DNA of 28,746 nt from an uncultured Kiritimatiellota bacterium (GTDB lineage: Bacteria; Verrucomicrobiota; Kiritimatiellia; RFP12; UBA1067). Under the pieces are notes generated by a model. That model saw only the letters and a list, made by a program, of their open reading frames with translations. It was not told the DNA's origin and made no database searches. The stretch covers positions 1 to 28,746 of the forward strand of contig CAKUGW010000026.1 in the NCBI GenBank assembly GCA_934654805.1, in the 5' to 3' direction. Made by a program: the position numbers and the translations under genes. How positions within the stretch are numbered: the first letter of the stretch is position 1; every line of letters starts with the position of its first letter. Positions 14,811-22,341 of this stretch are shown here, piece after piece.

Positions 14811-15449
14811 ATGAATGGCATCCTTGACGAACTTTACGAACGGTATCCGCAGTTGAAGGGCTGCGAAGGCGACATCTCAAAGGCATACGAGATCCTGCTC
14901 GCGCGCTGCCGGGCGGGCGGCACGGTGCTGACGTGCGGCAACGGCGGCAGCGCGGCGGACGCCGAGCACATCGTCGGCGAGCTGATGAAGAAGTTCCGCA
15001 GGCACCGCGCGATTCCGTCCGCGCTCGCGGCGAAGCTGCCGCCGGAGCTGGCGGCGAAGCTGGAGGGGGCGTTGCCGGCGGTCTCGCTCGTCTCGATGTG
15101 CGGCATCCTCACGGCGTTCGCCAATGACGTCGCGTGGGAGACGGCGTTTGCCCAGCAGGTGCTGGGGCTTGGCCGCGCGGGCGACGTGCTGATCGCGCTC
15201 TCGACGAGCGGCAACAGCGCGAACTGCGTCAACGCCGCGCGTGTCGCACAGGCGAAGGGGCTGAAGGTCATTTCGCTGACGGGCGCGGGCGGCGGACGGC
15301 TCGGCGAACTTGCGGACGCCGCGATTGCCGTGCCGGAGACGGAGACCTACAAGATACAGGAACTGCACTTGCCGATCTACCATGCGCTTTGTGCGGCGCT
15401 GGAAGACGAGCTGTTCGGCCGCGCCGATTCGCCATCAGCGGCAGGATAA
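14811..15449 (+). CDS. SIS-domain phosphosugar isomerase, GmhA-like
   Basis: This 212-residue protein carries an SIS domain: GGTVLTCGNGGSAADAEHIV near 39-58 (the phosphate-binding GNGGSAADA of sedoheptulose-7-phosphate isomerases), VSMCGILTAFANDVAWETAF, and GDVLIALSTSGNSANCVNA. The IQELHLPIYHALCAALEDEL tail is typical of GmhA, which converts sedoheptulose 7-phosphate to heptose 7-phosphate for lipopolysaccharide. An insertion-like stretch (HRAIPSALAAKLPPELAAKL) also occurs in GmhA relatives. The pairing with a ROK kinase instead of HldE leaves open another phosphosugar. GGGAGAGAG upstream supports the ATG at 14811. Confidence 0.88.
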   Translation: MNGILDELYERYPQLKGCEGDISKAYEILLARCRAGGTVLTCGNGGSAADAEHIVGELMKKFRRHRAIPSALAAKLPPELAAKLEGALPAVSLVSMCGILTAFANDVAWETAFAQQVLGLGRAGDVLIALSTSGNSANCVNAARVAQAKGLKVISLTGAGGGRLGELADAAIAVPETETYKIQELHLPIYHALCAALEDELFGRADSPSAAG

Positions 15450-15453
15450 GATG

Positions 15454-15462
15454 TGGTATAAT
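15454..15462 (+). promoter_or_regulatory. Extended -10 element (TGGTATAAT) before guanylate kinase
   Basis: TGG followed by a perfect TATAAT (15457-15462); no good -35 is visible at the expected distance. The ATG is 8 bases downstream and lacks a Shine-Dalgarno, which predicts a leaderless transcript. Confidence 0.65.
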
Positions 15463-15470
15463 ACGCGGAC

Positions 15471-16070
15471 ATGAAGACAAAGCCCCTTTTCCTCGTGATG
15501 TCCGCGCCGTCCGGCTGCGGCAAGTCGACGCTGGTCGACATGCTCCTGCAGGAGTACCCCGACTTCGTCTACTCGATCTCCTGCACGACGCGCGCGCCGC
15601 GCGGCGAGGAGGAGGACGGCCTCGACTACCACTTCAAGACGAAGGAGCGCTTCGAGGAGCTGATCCGCGACAACGCCTTCATCGAGTACGCGCAGGTGCA
15701 CGGCAACTACTACGGCACGCTGAAGGCGCCGATCGAGGAGGTCCTGGCGGAGGGCAACTCGATGATCCTCGACATCGACGTGCAGGGCGCGGCGAAGGTG
15801 CGCGACTACGTGCGCGCCCTGCCGAACACCGATCCGCTAAAGATCGGCTACGTCGACGTCTTCGTCAACCCGCCGTCGCTGGAGGCGCTGCGCGAGCGGC
15901 TGGAGGGGCGCGGCACGGACGCGCCGGCGGTCATCGAGAAGCGGCTCGCGAACGCCGAGGGCGAGATGGCGCGCGCGGGCGAGTACATGTTCCAGGTCAC
16001 GAACGACGACCTCGGCCACTGCTACAAACGGCTCTGCGACCTCATCGACGCCCTGAGCGGGAGGATGTGA
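15471..16070 (+). CDS. gmk: Guanylate kinase
   Basis: This 199-residue enzyme of normal family length phosphorylates GMP to GDP with ATP in the cytoplasm. The P-loop SAPSGCGKST spans residues 11-20. The GMP-binding segment SISCTTRAPRGEEEDGLDYH follows at about 39-58, then FIEYAQVHGNYYGT and the SMILDIDVQGAAKVR Walker B-like strand. The start is placed directly downstream of the TGGTATAAT element. The neighbouring oxidoreductase starts 28 bases after its stop. It is a housekeeping gene, indicating that this part of the window is stable chromosomal backbone. Confidence 0.95.
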   Translation: MKTKPLFLVMSAPSGCGKSTLVDMLLQEYPDFVYSISCTTRAPRGEEEDGLDYHFKTKERFEELIRDNAFIEYAQVHGNYYGTLKAPIEEVLAEGNSMILDIDVQGAAKVRDYVRALPNTDPLKIGYVDVFVNPPSLEALRERLEGRGTDAPAVIEKRLANAEGEMARAGEYMFQVTNDDLGHCYKRLCDLIDALSGRM

Positions 16071-16098
16071 GAGAGAAGGTTTGGGAGGTTTGGAAGAC

Positions 16099-17205
16099 AT
16101 GGCGAAACGGCTGAAATACGGAATGGTGGGCGGGGCGAAGGCCTCGTTCATCGGGCCCATCCACCGCATGGCGATCCGGATGGACAACCTGGCGGATCTC
16201 GTTGCGGGGAACTTCTCGCGCGACGCGAAGACGAACGCGGCGAGCGGCGCGGCGTTCGGGCTGGATCCGGCGCGCGTCTACCCGGACTGGCAGCGGCTGA
16301 TCGCCGCCGAGAAGGGCCAGCTCGACTTCCTCGTCATCTGCACGACGAACGAGACGCACTACGCGATCGCCAAGGCCGCGCTGGAGGCGGGCCTTGACGT
16401 CTTCTGCGAAAAGCCGCTTTCGCTGACGGTCAGGGAGGCGGAGACGCTCGGCCGGCTCGCGGCGCGCAAGGGGCGCGTCCTCGGCATCCCGTTCACCTAC
16501 ACGGGCTATCCGATGATCAAGCTCGCGCGCGACCTCGTGAAGAGGGGCGAGCTCGGGCCGGTCGACAAGATCCACCTCGAATACGTGCAGGGGTCGTTTC
16601 GCAAGCCCGACCGCCGCAACGGCTGGAAGATGGACCCGAAGATCGCGGGGCCGAGCTGCGTCGTCGCGGACATCGGCGTCCATGCGTTCACGATGCTCGA
16701 ATACGTGTCGGGGCTCCGGGTCGAATCGCTCCTGGCCGACCTCTCGTCCTACGCGAACGCGACAGGGCTGGACGACGACGCCTCGATCCTGATGCGGCTT
16801 GACAGCGGCGCGAAGGCCGCGCTCGTCACGTCGAAGGTCGCGACGGGCGAGGAGAACGGCGTCCGGCTGCGCGTCTACGGCGCGAAGGGCTCGCTGCACT
16901 GGGACCAGGAGGAGCCGAACCGGCTGACGGTGCGCTATGCGACGAGGCCGGACCAGGTCTTTCACCGCAAGGCGCCGTACGTCGAGGGCCTGTCCCCGGC
17001 GTCCGTGCGCGCCTCGCGCTTCCCGGCGGGGCACCACGAGGGCTTCGTCGAGGCGCTGGGGAACATCTACGACGAGTTCGTCGCGGCCGTCGTCTCGCGG
17101 CGGGCGCGCGACTTCCCCGGCGCGGAGGCGGGCGTGCGCTCCATGCGGTTCGTTGCGGCGGCGCTGAAGTCGTCCAAGGCCGGCAGCCGCTGGACGAAGG
17201 TCTGA
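16099..17205 (+). CDS. Gfo/Idh/MocA-family oxidoreductase
   Basis: This 368-residue NAD(P)-dependent sugar oxidoreductase has an N-terminal Rossmann fold (LKYGMVGGAKASFIGPIHRM, where GG..S replaces the more usual GxGxxG). FLVICTTNETHYAIAKAALE and the conserved CEKPLSLTVREAETL (Glu-Lys-Pro) follow near 100. The second half is the alpha/beta substrate domain with DIGVHAFTMLEYVSG, which contains the Asp-x-x-x-His typical of the family. The ATG at 16099 is preferred over an upstream TTG at 16081 because GGAGG (16084-16088) precedes it and the Rossmann strand begins within five residues. The substrate is unknown; neighbours point to sugar or cell-envelope metabolism. Confidence 0.9.
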   Translation: MAKRLKYGMVGGAKASFIGPIHRMAIRMDNLADLVAGNFSRDAKTNAASGAAFGLDPARVYPDWQRLIAAEKGQLDFLVICTTNETHYAIAKAALEAGLDVFCEKPLSLTVREAETLGRLAARKGRVLGIPFTYTGYPMIKLARDLVKRGELGPVDKIHLEYVQGSFRKPDRRNGWKMDPKIAGPSCVVADIGVHAFTMLEYVSGLRVESLLADLSSYANATGLDDDASILMRLDSGAKAALVTSKVATGEENGVRLRVYGAKGSLHWDQEEPNRLTVRYATRPDQVFHRKAPYVEGLSPASVRASRFPAGHHEGFVEALGNIYDEFVAAVVSRRARDFPGAEAGVRSMRFVAAALKSSKAGSRWTKV

Positions 17206-17314
17206 ACGGGACCGCTTGACCTTCAAGATCGCAGACGTCATGTGGGTGGCTTTCCGCTGCGCGAGGAGCGGACGGGGCGTCCATCCGTTGCGATGCCACG
17301 GGGAGCCTCTTTTT

Positions 17315-17323
17315 TGGTATAAC
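17315..17323 (+). promoter_or_regulatory. Extended -10 element (TGGTATAAC) at a gene-fragment junction
   Basis: It matches the element before gmk at eight of nine bases. The GH95 fragment begins within two bases after it, so it may be the promoter of a lost gene now joined to foreign coding sequence. Confidence 0.45.
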
Positions 17324-17324
17324 C

Positions 17325-17900
17325 CAGCTCTGGGAACACTGGCTCTTCACGCGCGACCGGGAATTCCTCGCGCGCGCCTATCCCGTCATGCGGGGCGCGG
17401 CCGAGTTCTTCCTCGACGTCCTCGTCGAGGACCCGAAGACCGGGTTCCTCGCGGTCGTCCCCGGCGTCTCCCCGGAGAACGCGCCCAAGGGGCGAAACGG
17501 CGTCAAGTGGACGCGCGGGGCGTCGATGGACGCGCAGATCCTGCGCGACCTCTTCGACGCGGTCTCCGCCGCCGCGCATGCGCTCGGCAGGGAGGCGGAG
17601 GACGCGGCGGCCCTCGCGGAGATCGCCTCGTGCCGTGCGCGCCTCGCGCCGCTCCAGGTCGACGGGAACCTCGGCTGCACGGCGGCGATCGCGGAGATGC
17701 TGCTGCAGAGCCACGAGCGGACGGCGGACGGGAAGGCCGTGCTGCGGCTGCTGCCGGCGCGGCCGTCGACGTGGCCGGAGGGGCGCGTGACGGGGCTCCG
17801 CGCGCGCGGGGGCTACACGGTCGATCTCGCGTGGAAGGACGGGAAGCTGACGGAACGCCGCATCGCCGGCGGCGACCCGGACGGCTACGTCCTCCGCTGA
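17325..17900 (+). pseudogene. GH95 alpha-L-fucosidase fragment with internal deletion
   Basis: Without a start codon the frame opens with QLWEHWLFTRDREFLARAYP, then VMRGAAEFFLDVLVEDPKTG, VSPENAP and MDAQILRDLFDAV, all recognisable parts of the (alpha/alpha)6 catalytic domain of GH95. After RLAPLQ (near 17658) it jumps to DGNLGCTAAIAEMLLQSHER and the C-terminal PARPSTWPEGRVTGLRARGG. The ~100 residues normally between these points, including the HRHVSHL segment, are gone, as is the N-terminal half. An ATG at 17388 gives a 170-residue frame, but no Shine-Dalgarno supports it. GH95 enzymes act on 1,2-linked fucose, so this is the second ruined fucosidase in the window. Confidence 0.75.
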
Positions 17901-18001
17901 TGCCGCAGTCGCGCCTTCCCGTGTCTGTCTTTGCCGCGTAGAGCGGGAGAACGCGCGGCCGAAAAACCACGATAGGGGGTATTGCGCGGGGCGGAGAAAT
18001 T
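17901..18001. other. Intergenic stretch with nothing recognised
   Basis: No gene, clear hairpin or promoter was found between the GH95 fragment and the extended -10 at 18002. Confidence 0.5.
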
Positions 18002-18010
18002 TGGTATCAT
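18002..18010 (+). promoter_or_regulatory. Extended -10 element (TGGTATCAT) before a small ORF
   Basis: It has the same form as the gmk element. A GTG (18018) and an ATG (18021) lie 7 and 10 bases downstream, the leaderless spacing seen for the ROK kinase and gmk genes. Confidence 0.5.
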
Positions 18011-18020
18011 TCTCGCCGTG

Positions 18021-18155
18021 ATGCTGAAGCGGACATTCACGAACGCGGGGTTCAAGGCCCTCGCGAAGCGCGGCAGGAGCCGCGCAGGCGCGTTTGCGCG
18101 TGGGTCCAGTACCCCCCCCCCCCCCATTTCAGCCAAGGTCTTAGAGAACATTTAG
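18021..18155 (+). pseudogene. Possible 5' remnant of tRNA-guanine transglycosylase, ending in a C14 tract
   Basis: The 44-residue frame starts MLKRTFTNAGFKALAKRGRS and continues RAGAFARG before the polyproline made by the C tract. An F-x(4-5)-G-x-(A/S)-R-x-G-x pattern right at the N-terminus is the hallmark start of Tgt, the queuosine-pathway enzyme, where TPxFMPVGT should follow about 12 residues later; here it is replaced by SSTPPPP. The promoter and start are preserved but the enzyme body is missing. The identification is short and tentative. A change of the tract to 15 C (or 12 C) would join this frame to the large downstream gene without a stop. Confidence 0.35.
18112..18125 (+). repeat. 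Homopolymer run of 14 C
   Basis: Fourteen consecutive C (14 G on the minus strand) lie 233 bases before the start of the large exported protein. On the minus strand the G run is followed by TA, as is the G16 run at 748-763. Confidence 0.9.
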
Positions 18156-18212
18156 AGGCCGCTGGCGCGAGGTCTGCGGGCCTCGCGTACGCGCCCCTTT
18201 TCAGACGCGATT

Positions 18213-18330
18213 CTCCGTGCCTCCGAATCTCCAATCCCTCCGTGCCTCGCGAAAGCGAGAGGAGCGGCGCAGGGAGTAGTCCTGCGGCGTTTAACGCGGA
18301 GGCAAGGAAGGCGCGGAGGCGTGGAAATGC
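18213..18330. repeat. Degenerate CTCCGTGCCTC-type intergenic repeat
   Basis: CTCCGTGCCTC occurs at 18213-18223 and again at 18238-18248 (25 bases apart). A related inverted form, GCGGAGGCAAGGAAGGCGCG, follows near 18296-18315. A GNRA-type hairpin, CTCGC-GAAA-GCGAG, lies around 18246-18259. A similar-sounding sequence, CCGCAGAGAACGCAAAGGAC, is found at 11056-11075. These resemble dispersed intergenic repeats; no function is seen. Confidence 0.35.
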
Positions 18331-18358
18331 GTTTTTGTTCAACGAAAGGAATGAATCC

Positions 18359-21300
18359 ATGACAACGGGGAAGGCACACGATATCTATAGGAGGGCCGTT
18401 CGGCCTTGCGTCGGGCTGGCCGTCGCCGTCGCAATGGCCCTTGCCGGTCGTGGCGTCGCGAAGACGCTCAATGAAGTCCCCGTCTCGGGGTGCGCGAACG
18501 TGGCGTACCTTTCCGACATGGACGGGCGGCCGTGGTGGGATGCCGCGTGGAGGAAGCGCGCGGCGATCCTCGTCTCGAACATGGCGTCCGTGCGGACGGA
18601 CCGCGCGGCGGTCGATTTCGTGTTCGACGTCGGCGAGGCGGTCGACCCCGCCTCGGTTCGCGTCACGACGCCGTGGGAGACGGAGGTGCCGTGCGTCGCG
18701 TCGCGCGACGGCGCGTCGCCGACGGCCCTGCGCCTCGTCTTCCTGGCGGCCCTGCGCGAGCAGGAGAACCGCCCGTTCTTCGTCTACTGGGACAATCCGT
18801 CCGCGCCGCCCGCCCGGACGCGCGGCGCCTTCGCGCTGAAGGCCGACGCGGACGAGGTCTTCGTCGACAACGGCTGCGTGACGGCCGTCTTCGACAACCT
18901 TCACCGCACGTCCGGCTTCCTGCGCGCGCTGAAGGCCAACGTCTCGCCGCATCCGTCGCTCCTGTGGCGCACGACGGGCTTTGCGTGGGAGGGGTTCTCG
19001 TTCGAGACCGAGAAGACGAAGCCGCGGAAGGCGGCCGGGGGCAAGGTCCGCCCCGGCAACGCGCTGGACGCCCAGATCCACAAGCCGGACGCCGAAGGCG
19101 GCTGGTCGCCGGCGATCGTCACGTGCGACAGCGCGCTCAAGAAGACCGTCTCCTTCACGAACGCCTGCGCGTCCGTCGATTTCACGTTCTACGCCGGCGT
19201 GCCGTACGTCTGCTACGCCTACCGCCTGGCGGAGGGGCTGACCTCGGCCGCCATCGGGATGTCCTGGGCCTGCGGCGGCGGCACGGCGCATGACGACTTC
19301 TTCTATCCCGGGCTGAAGGGCCTGGTGCTGACCCAGCGCGCGGCGCTGGACCACGTGACGGACTGCGAGCAGGTCCCGCTGGAGCGGTGGTCGTTCCCGT
19401 ATTTCGGCAAGGGATGGTATGCGTTCGCGGACCGGCGCTCGCGCGACGTCGTCGGGATGGTCTTCGACCGCGACTCGTTCCTCGGGCCCTCCTACCTGGC
19501 CGGCGCGACGCACTGCGGCGAGACGGCCCGGATGCGCTTCCGCCACCGGCCGGCGAAAGGCGCCTGCGCGTCCGGCTCCGGCGCGCTTGTCGTGTCCGTC
19601 GGCGACTACAAGGCGGTCGAGGACGTCCACGAGCTGCTCACGCGCCCGCCGCGCGTGTTCGTCGCGGCCGTCCAGCCGTACCGCGCGGACGTCCTGAAGC
19701 CGCGCGACCTCGCCCACGACTTCTGCGCCAACTACAACGTCGGCGGCTGGCGCTCGGGCACGCCCCTGCCGGGCGACGAGTGGGCCTCGAACATCGTCAC
19801 GCACCTGCGCGCGCGCGGCGCCAGCGCCGTGCTGCTCGGCCAGCTGACGGACTTCAACTGGACGGAGCTGCCGGTGCCGCGCGACCTCTACGACCGCACC
19901 TGCGCCTTCATGGCGAAGCGCAAGCCGACCTGGAAGCCGCCGGCCTGGGACGGCAAGAACTTCCGGGGCGACCGCCTGCGCAGGCTCTGCGAGATCGCCC
20001 ACGCGAAGGGCATGGCCGTCTGCACCTGGCACGGGTCGCTGCCGGGCGTCAACGGGCACTACTTCAGCGATCCGCACGACAGGGAGTTCTGGGATCTGAG
20101 CAACGAGTTCCAGGCGCTCTATCCGGCGTGCGGCGTCGATTCCGTCTTCCTCCAGATGGGCGGCGGCGAGGGGGCCCCGCTTCCGGACGAGGTGCGGAAC
20201 AAGTACGGGCGCGAGTACTGGAAGTGGGAGAACCCCGGCCTCTACCTCGACCTGCGCAAGGAGGTCGGCGCGTTCCTGAAGGAGGCCTGTGAGCATTCGC
20301 ATCGGGTCAGCCCCCGGGCGCGCGTCATGATCTTCAACTCCGACAACGACGAGCTCGGCCGCGACCTGTGCATGTCCTATTATCCGGGCGCGACCGACAC
20401 GCTCTTCTGCGAGTTCGTCGCCGACGGCGACGTCGACAGGATCAAGCACATCGCGAAGCGCCTGCGGGGCTACTTCGACAACGAGGCGGGCCGGACGGTC
20501 CATGCGCACTACTACTGCATGAAGCTCGACTACGCGAACCGGATCTCCCAGAACGAGCTTCCGTTCATCTGCGGCATCAACGCCTTCTCCAACGAGGCGA
20601 TGACCTACGAGAACGTCGAGCCGGAGAACTCGCAGTTCCAGGCCGACTTCTACCGCCTGGCCGAACACACGCGGCTCGGGGCGAAGGCCGCGAAGATGGC
20701 CCCGGCGAAGTACCTGGCCGTCCTGCGCGACATGCGCTGCTTCGAGGAAGACCTCTTCAAGCGGCGAACCTGCCGGCAGGCCTGGTTTGACGCGTCCGTC
20801 CACGACACGCGCGTCAAGGCGCTCTCGCGCCTTCCGAGCCTCAGCGTCGACGTGGCGATCAGCCCGCATTTCACGGCGCGGTCGCTCGGCCGCTACAAGG
20901 CGGTCTATCTCGTCGACGACGACGTCTTCTCGGACGCGCTGGCGAAGGAGCTGCTGGCGTTCGTCCGGGCCGGCGGCGGCGCCGTCCTGGAGGGCGGGAC
21001 GGCCGAGAGCTGCGCGACGCTCCGGGCGCTCGGGCTCCGGAACGGCGTGGTGACGCCGTGCGGCAAGGGCAAGGTCGTGCGCGTGGACGACGTCCTCTCG
21101 GACCGCGTCACCCGGCGGGACGCGAAGGCGGGCGACGAGATCCGGCGCTGGGTCGCCGCCGTCGGCGGCGAGGACCCGCTGGCGATCTCGAACGCCGCGC
21201 TCGACGGCGTCCTGCAGGAGTCGGGCGAGGGGCGCTTCCTCGGCGTCTACAACCGCGCGCAGTCCGAGTCGGCGGGCAAGGTGACGCTTCGCGGGCTGAA

Positions 21301-22294
21301 GGCGGGCGCGCCGCTTTTCGTGCTGGACGTGCGCCGCGGCACGCGCCGGCCGTATGCGGACGGATTCGAGATCGCGGTCGGGCCGCGGCAGTGCGGCTTC
21401 TACCTGATCGGCGACGACGCCTTCACGGCGCTTCCCGTGGCCCGCGAGGCCGGCTGGACGGGCGCGACGGCGGCGAGCGCGTTCCCGGCGGGCGAGAAGC
21501 CGAAGGAGACGGCCGACGCCGCGTTCGAGCCGCGGCACGTCGTCGAGTTCGTCACGCCGGGGCCGGGCGCCCTTGTCGAGCGTTCCGAGAAGGCCGGGCT
21601 CGTGCGCCACCGCTTCTGCGCCGACGAGGCGACGGTGGCCAAGCGGGCGAAGGGGGCCGACGTCGAGGACTGGCTGCGCCGGAACGCGGCGGGCGTCAGG
21701 TGCTACACGCCGTCCGCCTTCGCCCGCGCGGCGGACGTCTCCGCGTATGTGCACATCCAGACGGATTCGGACGACTGCGACGCGATCTTCGCCGACTGCA
21801 AGGAGTCGCTCAAGGCGCTTCTGAAGCGCGGCGGCGGCATCCTCTTCTCGCGGACGAAGCCCGGCCCGAACGCCTGCAGGTTCCTGGCGGAGGTCGGCGT
21901 CTTCAATCCGTGGCCGAGCACCAAGGAGGGCTTCCAGGAGCCGTCCGTGTGGTCCCCGAGCGTCCCGACGAACCATCCGTTCTGCTCGGCCGTCGGAACC
22001 TGGTACAACAAGAACGTCGGCTCGTCCCGGAAGTTCGCGAAATGGGACGTGGAGAAGCAGTACGCGCCTTACGTGGACAAGCTCCAGAACGAGTACGCGC
22101 TCATGGTCGTCCAGGAGAACGTGCTGGGCGCGGGGAAGGTGATCTTCTCGCACAACAGGTACTGCTTCACGTCGTGGTACGAGAACATGGCCCACGGCGA
22201 CGCTGTCCTCTCCTTCCTTCTCGGGATGCCCCTGAAGGAACACGCCGAGATGCTGGTGCGGAAGAACGGCGGGCCGGGCAGCCCGGTCCGGTAA
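18359..22294 (+). CDS. Large exported glycoside-hydrolase-like protein of unassigned family
   Basis: This is a 1311-residue protein. A signal peptide with Arg/Lys-rich n-region (YRRAVRP) and hydrophobic GLAVAVAMALA ends near residue 32. Residues about 35-140 resemble a small beta-domain (WWDAAWRKRAAILVSN, FFVYWDNP), and 140-430 a large beta-sandwich. From about 470 to 760 a TIM-barrel-like region follows (CANYNVGGWRSG, GASAVLLGQLTDFNWTELP, AKGMAVCTWHGSLPGV, GVDSVFLQMGGGEG, MIFNSDND, FCEFVADGD, FICGINAFSNEAM). After it comes a Rossmann/GATase-like part (YKAVYLVDDDVFSDALAKEL, GGGAVLEGG), as in GH42-type trimerisation domains. The order suggests a glycosidase, but no catalytic pair can be named. 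The ATG at 18359 has AAAGGA eight bases upstream and gives the signal peptide. Confidence 0.75.
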   Translation: MTTGKAHDIYRRAVRPCVGLAVAVAMALAGRGVAKTLNEVPVSGCANVAYLSDMDGRPWWDAAWRKRAAILVSNMASVRTDRAAVDFVFDVGEAVDPASVRVTTPWETEVPCVASRDGASPTALRLVFLAALREQENRPFFVYWDNPSAPPARTRGAFALKADADEVFVDNGCVTAVFDNLHRTSGFLRALKANVSPHPSLLWRTTGFAWEGFSFETEKTKPRKAAGGKVRPGNALDAQIHKPDAEGGWSPAIVTCDSALKKTVSFTNACASVDFTFYAGVPYVCYAYRLAEGLTSAAIGMSWACGGGTAHDDFFYPGLKGLVLTQRAALDHVTDCEQVPLERWSFPYFGKGWYAFADRRSRDVVGMVFDRDSFLGPSYLAGATHCGETARMRFRHRPAKGACASGSGALVVSVGDYKAVEDVHELLTRPPRVFVAAVQPYRADVLKPRDLAHDFCANYNVGGWRSGTPLPGDEWASNIVTHLRARGASAVLLGQLTDFNWTELPVPRDLYDRTCAFMAKRKPTWKPPAWDGKNFRGDRLRRLCEIAHAKGMAVCTWHGSLPGVNGHYFSDPHDREFWDLSNEFQALYPACGVDSVFLQMGGGEGAPLPDEVRNKYGREYWKWENPGLYLDLRKEVGAFLKEACEHSHRVSPRARVMIFNSDNDELGRDLCMSYYPGATDTLFCEFVADGDVDRIKHIAKRLRGYFDNEAGRTVHAHYYCMKLDYANRISQNELPFICGINAFSNEAMTYENVEPENSQFQADFYRLAEHTRLGAKAAKMAPAKYLAVLRDMRCFEEDLFKRRTCRQAWFDASVHDTRVKALSRLPSLSVDVAISPHFTARSLGRYKAVYLVDDDVFSDALAKELLAFVRAGGGAVLEGGTAESCATLRALGLRNGVVTPCGKGKVVRVDDVLSDRVTRRDAKAGDEIRRWVAAVGGEDPLAISNAALDGVLQESGEGRFLGVYNRAQSESAGKVTLRGLKAGAPLFVLDVRRGTRRPYADGFEIAVGPRQCGFYLIGDDAFTALPVAREAGWTGATAASAFPAGEKPKETADAAFEPRHVVEFVTPGPGALVERSEKAGLVRHRFCADEATVAKRAKGADVEDWLRRNAAGVRCYTPSAFARAADVSAYVHIQTDSDDCDAIFADCKESLKALLKRGGGILFSRTKPGPNACRFLAEVGVFNPWPSTKEGFQEPSVWSPSVPTNHPFCSAVGTWYNKNVGSSRKFAKWDVEKQYAPYVDKLQNEYALMVVQENVLGAGKVIFSHNRYCFTSWYENMAHGDAVLSFLLGMPLKEHAEMLVRKNGGPGSPVR

Positions 22295-22341
22295 ACGAAA
22301 GCCCAGGCCTTGACAACATCAACGAGAAAGGAGATCGCCGA

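Noticed and set aside
17206..17314. A gene in the spacer after the Gfo/Idh/MocA gene
   Set aside because: Only short frames without start signals were seen.
18242..18358. GTG at 18242 as the start of the large exported protein
   Set aside because: It would bury the signal peptide behind 39 residues of intergenic-like sequence, and the Shine-Dalgarno lies directly before 18359.
18152..22243. A 1363-residue open frame on the minus strand opposite the giant exported protein
   Set aside because: Very rich in Arg, Val and Ala with no motif, Shine-Dalgarno or signal; the plus-strand frame has a signal peptide and fold-like segments.
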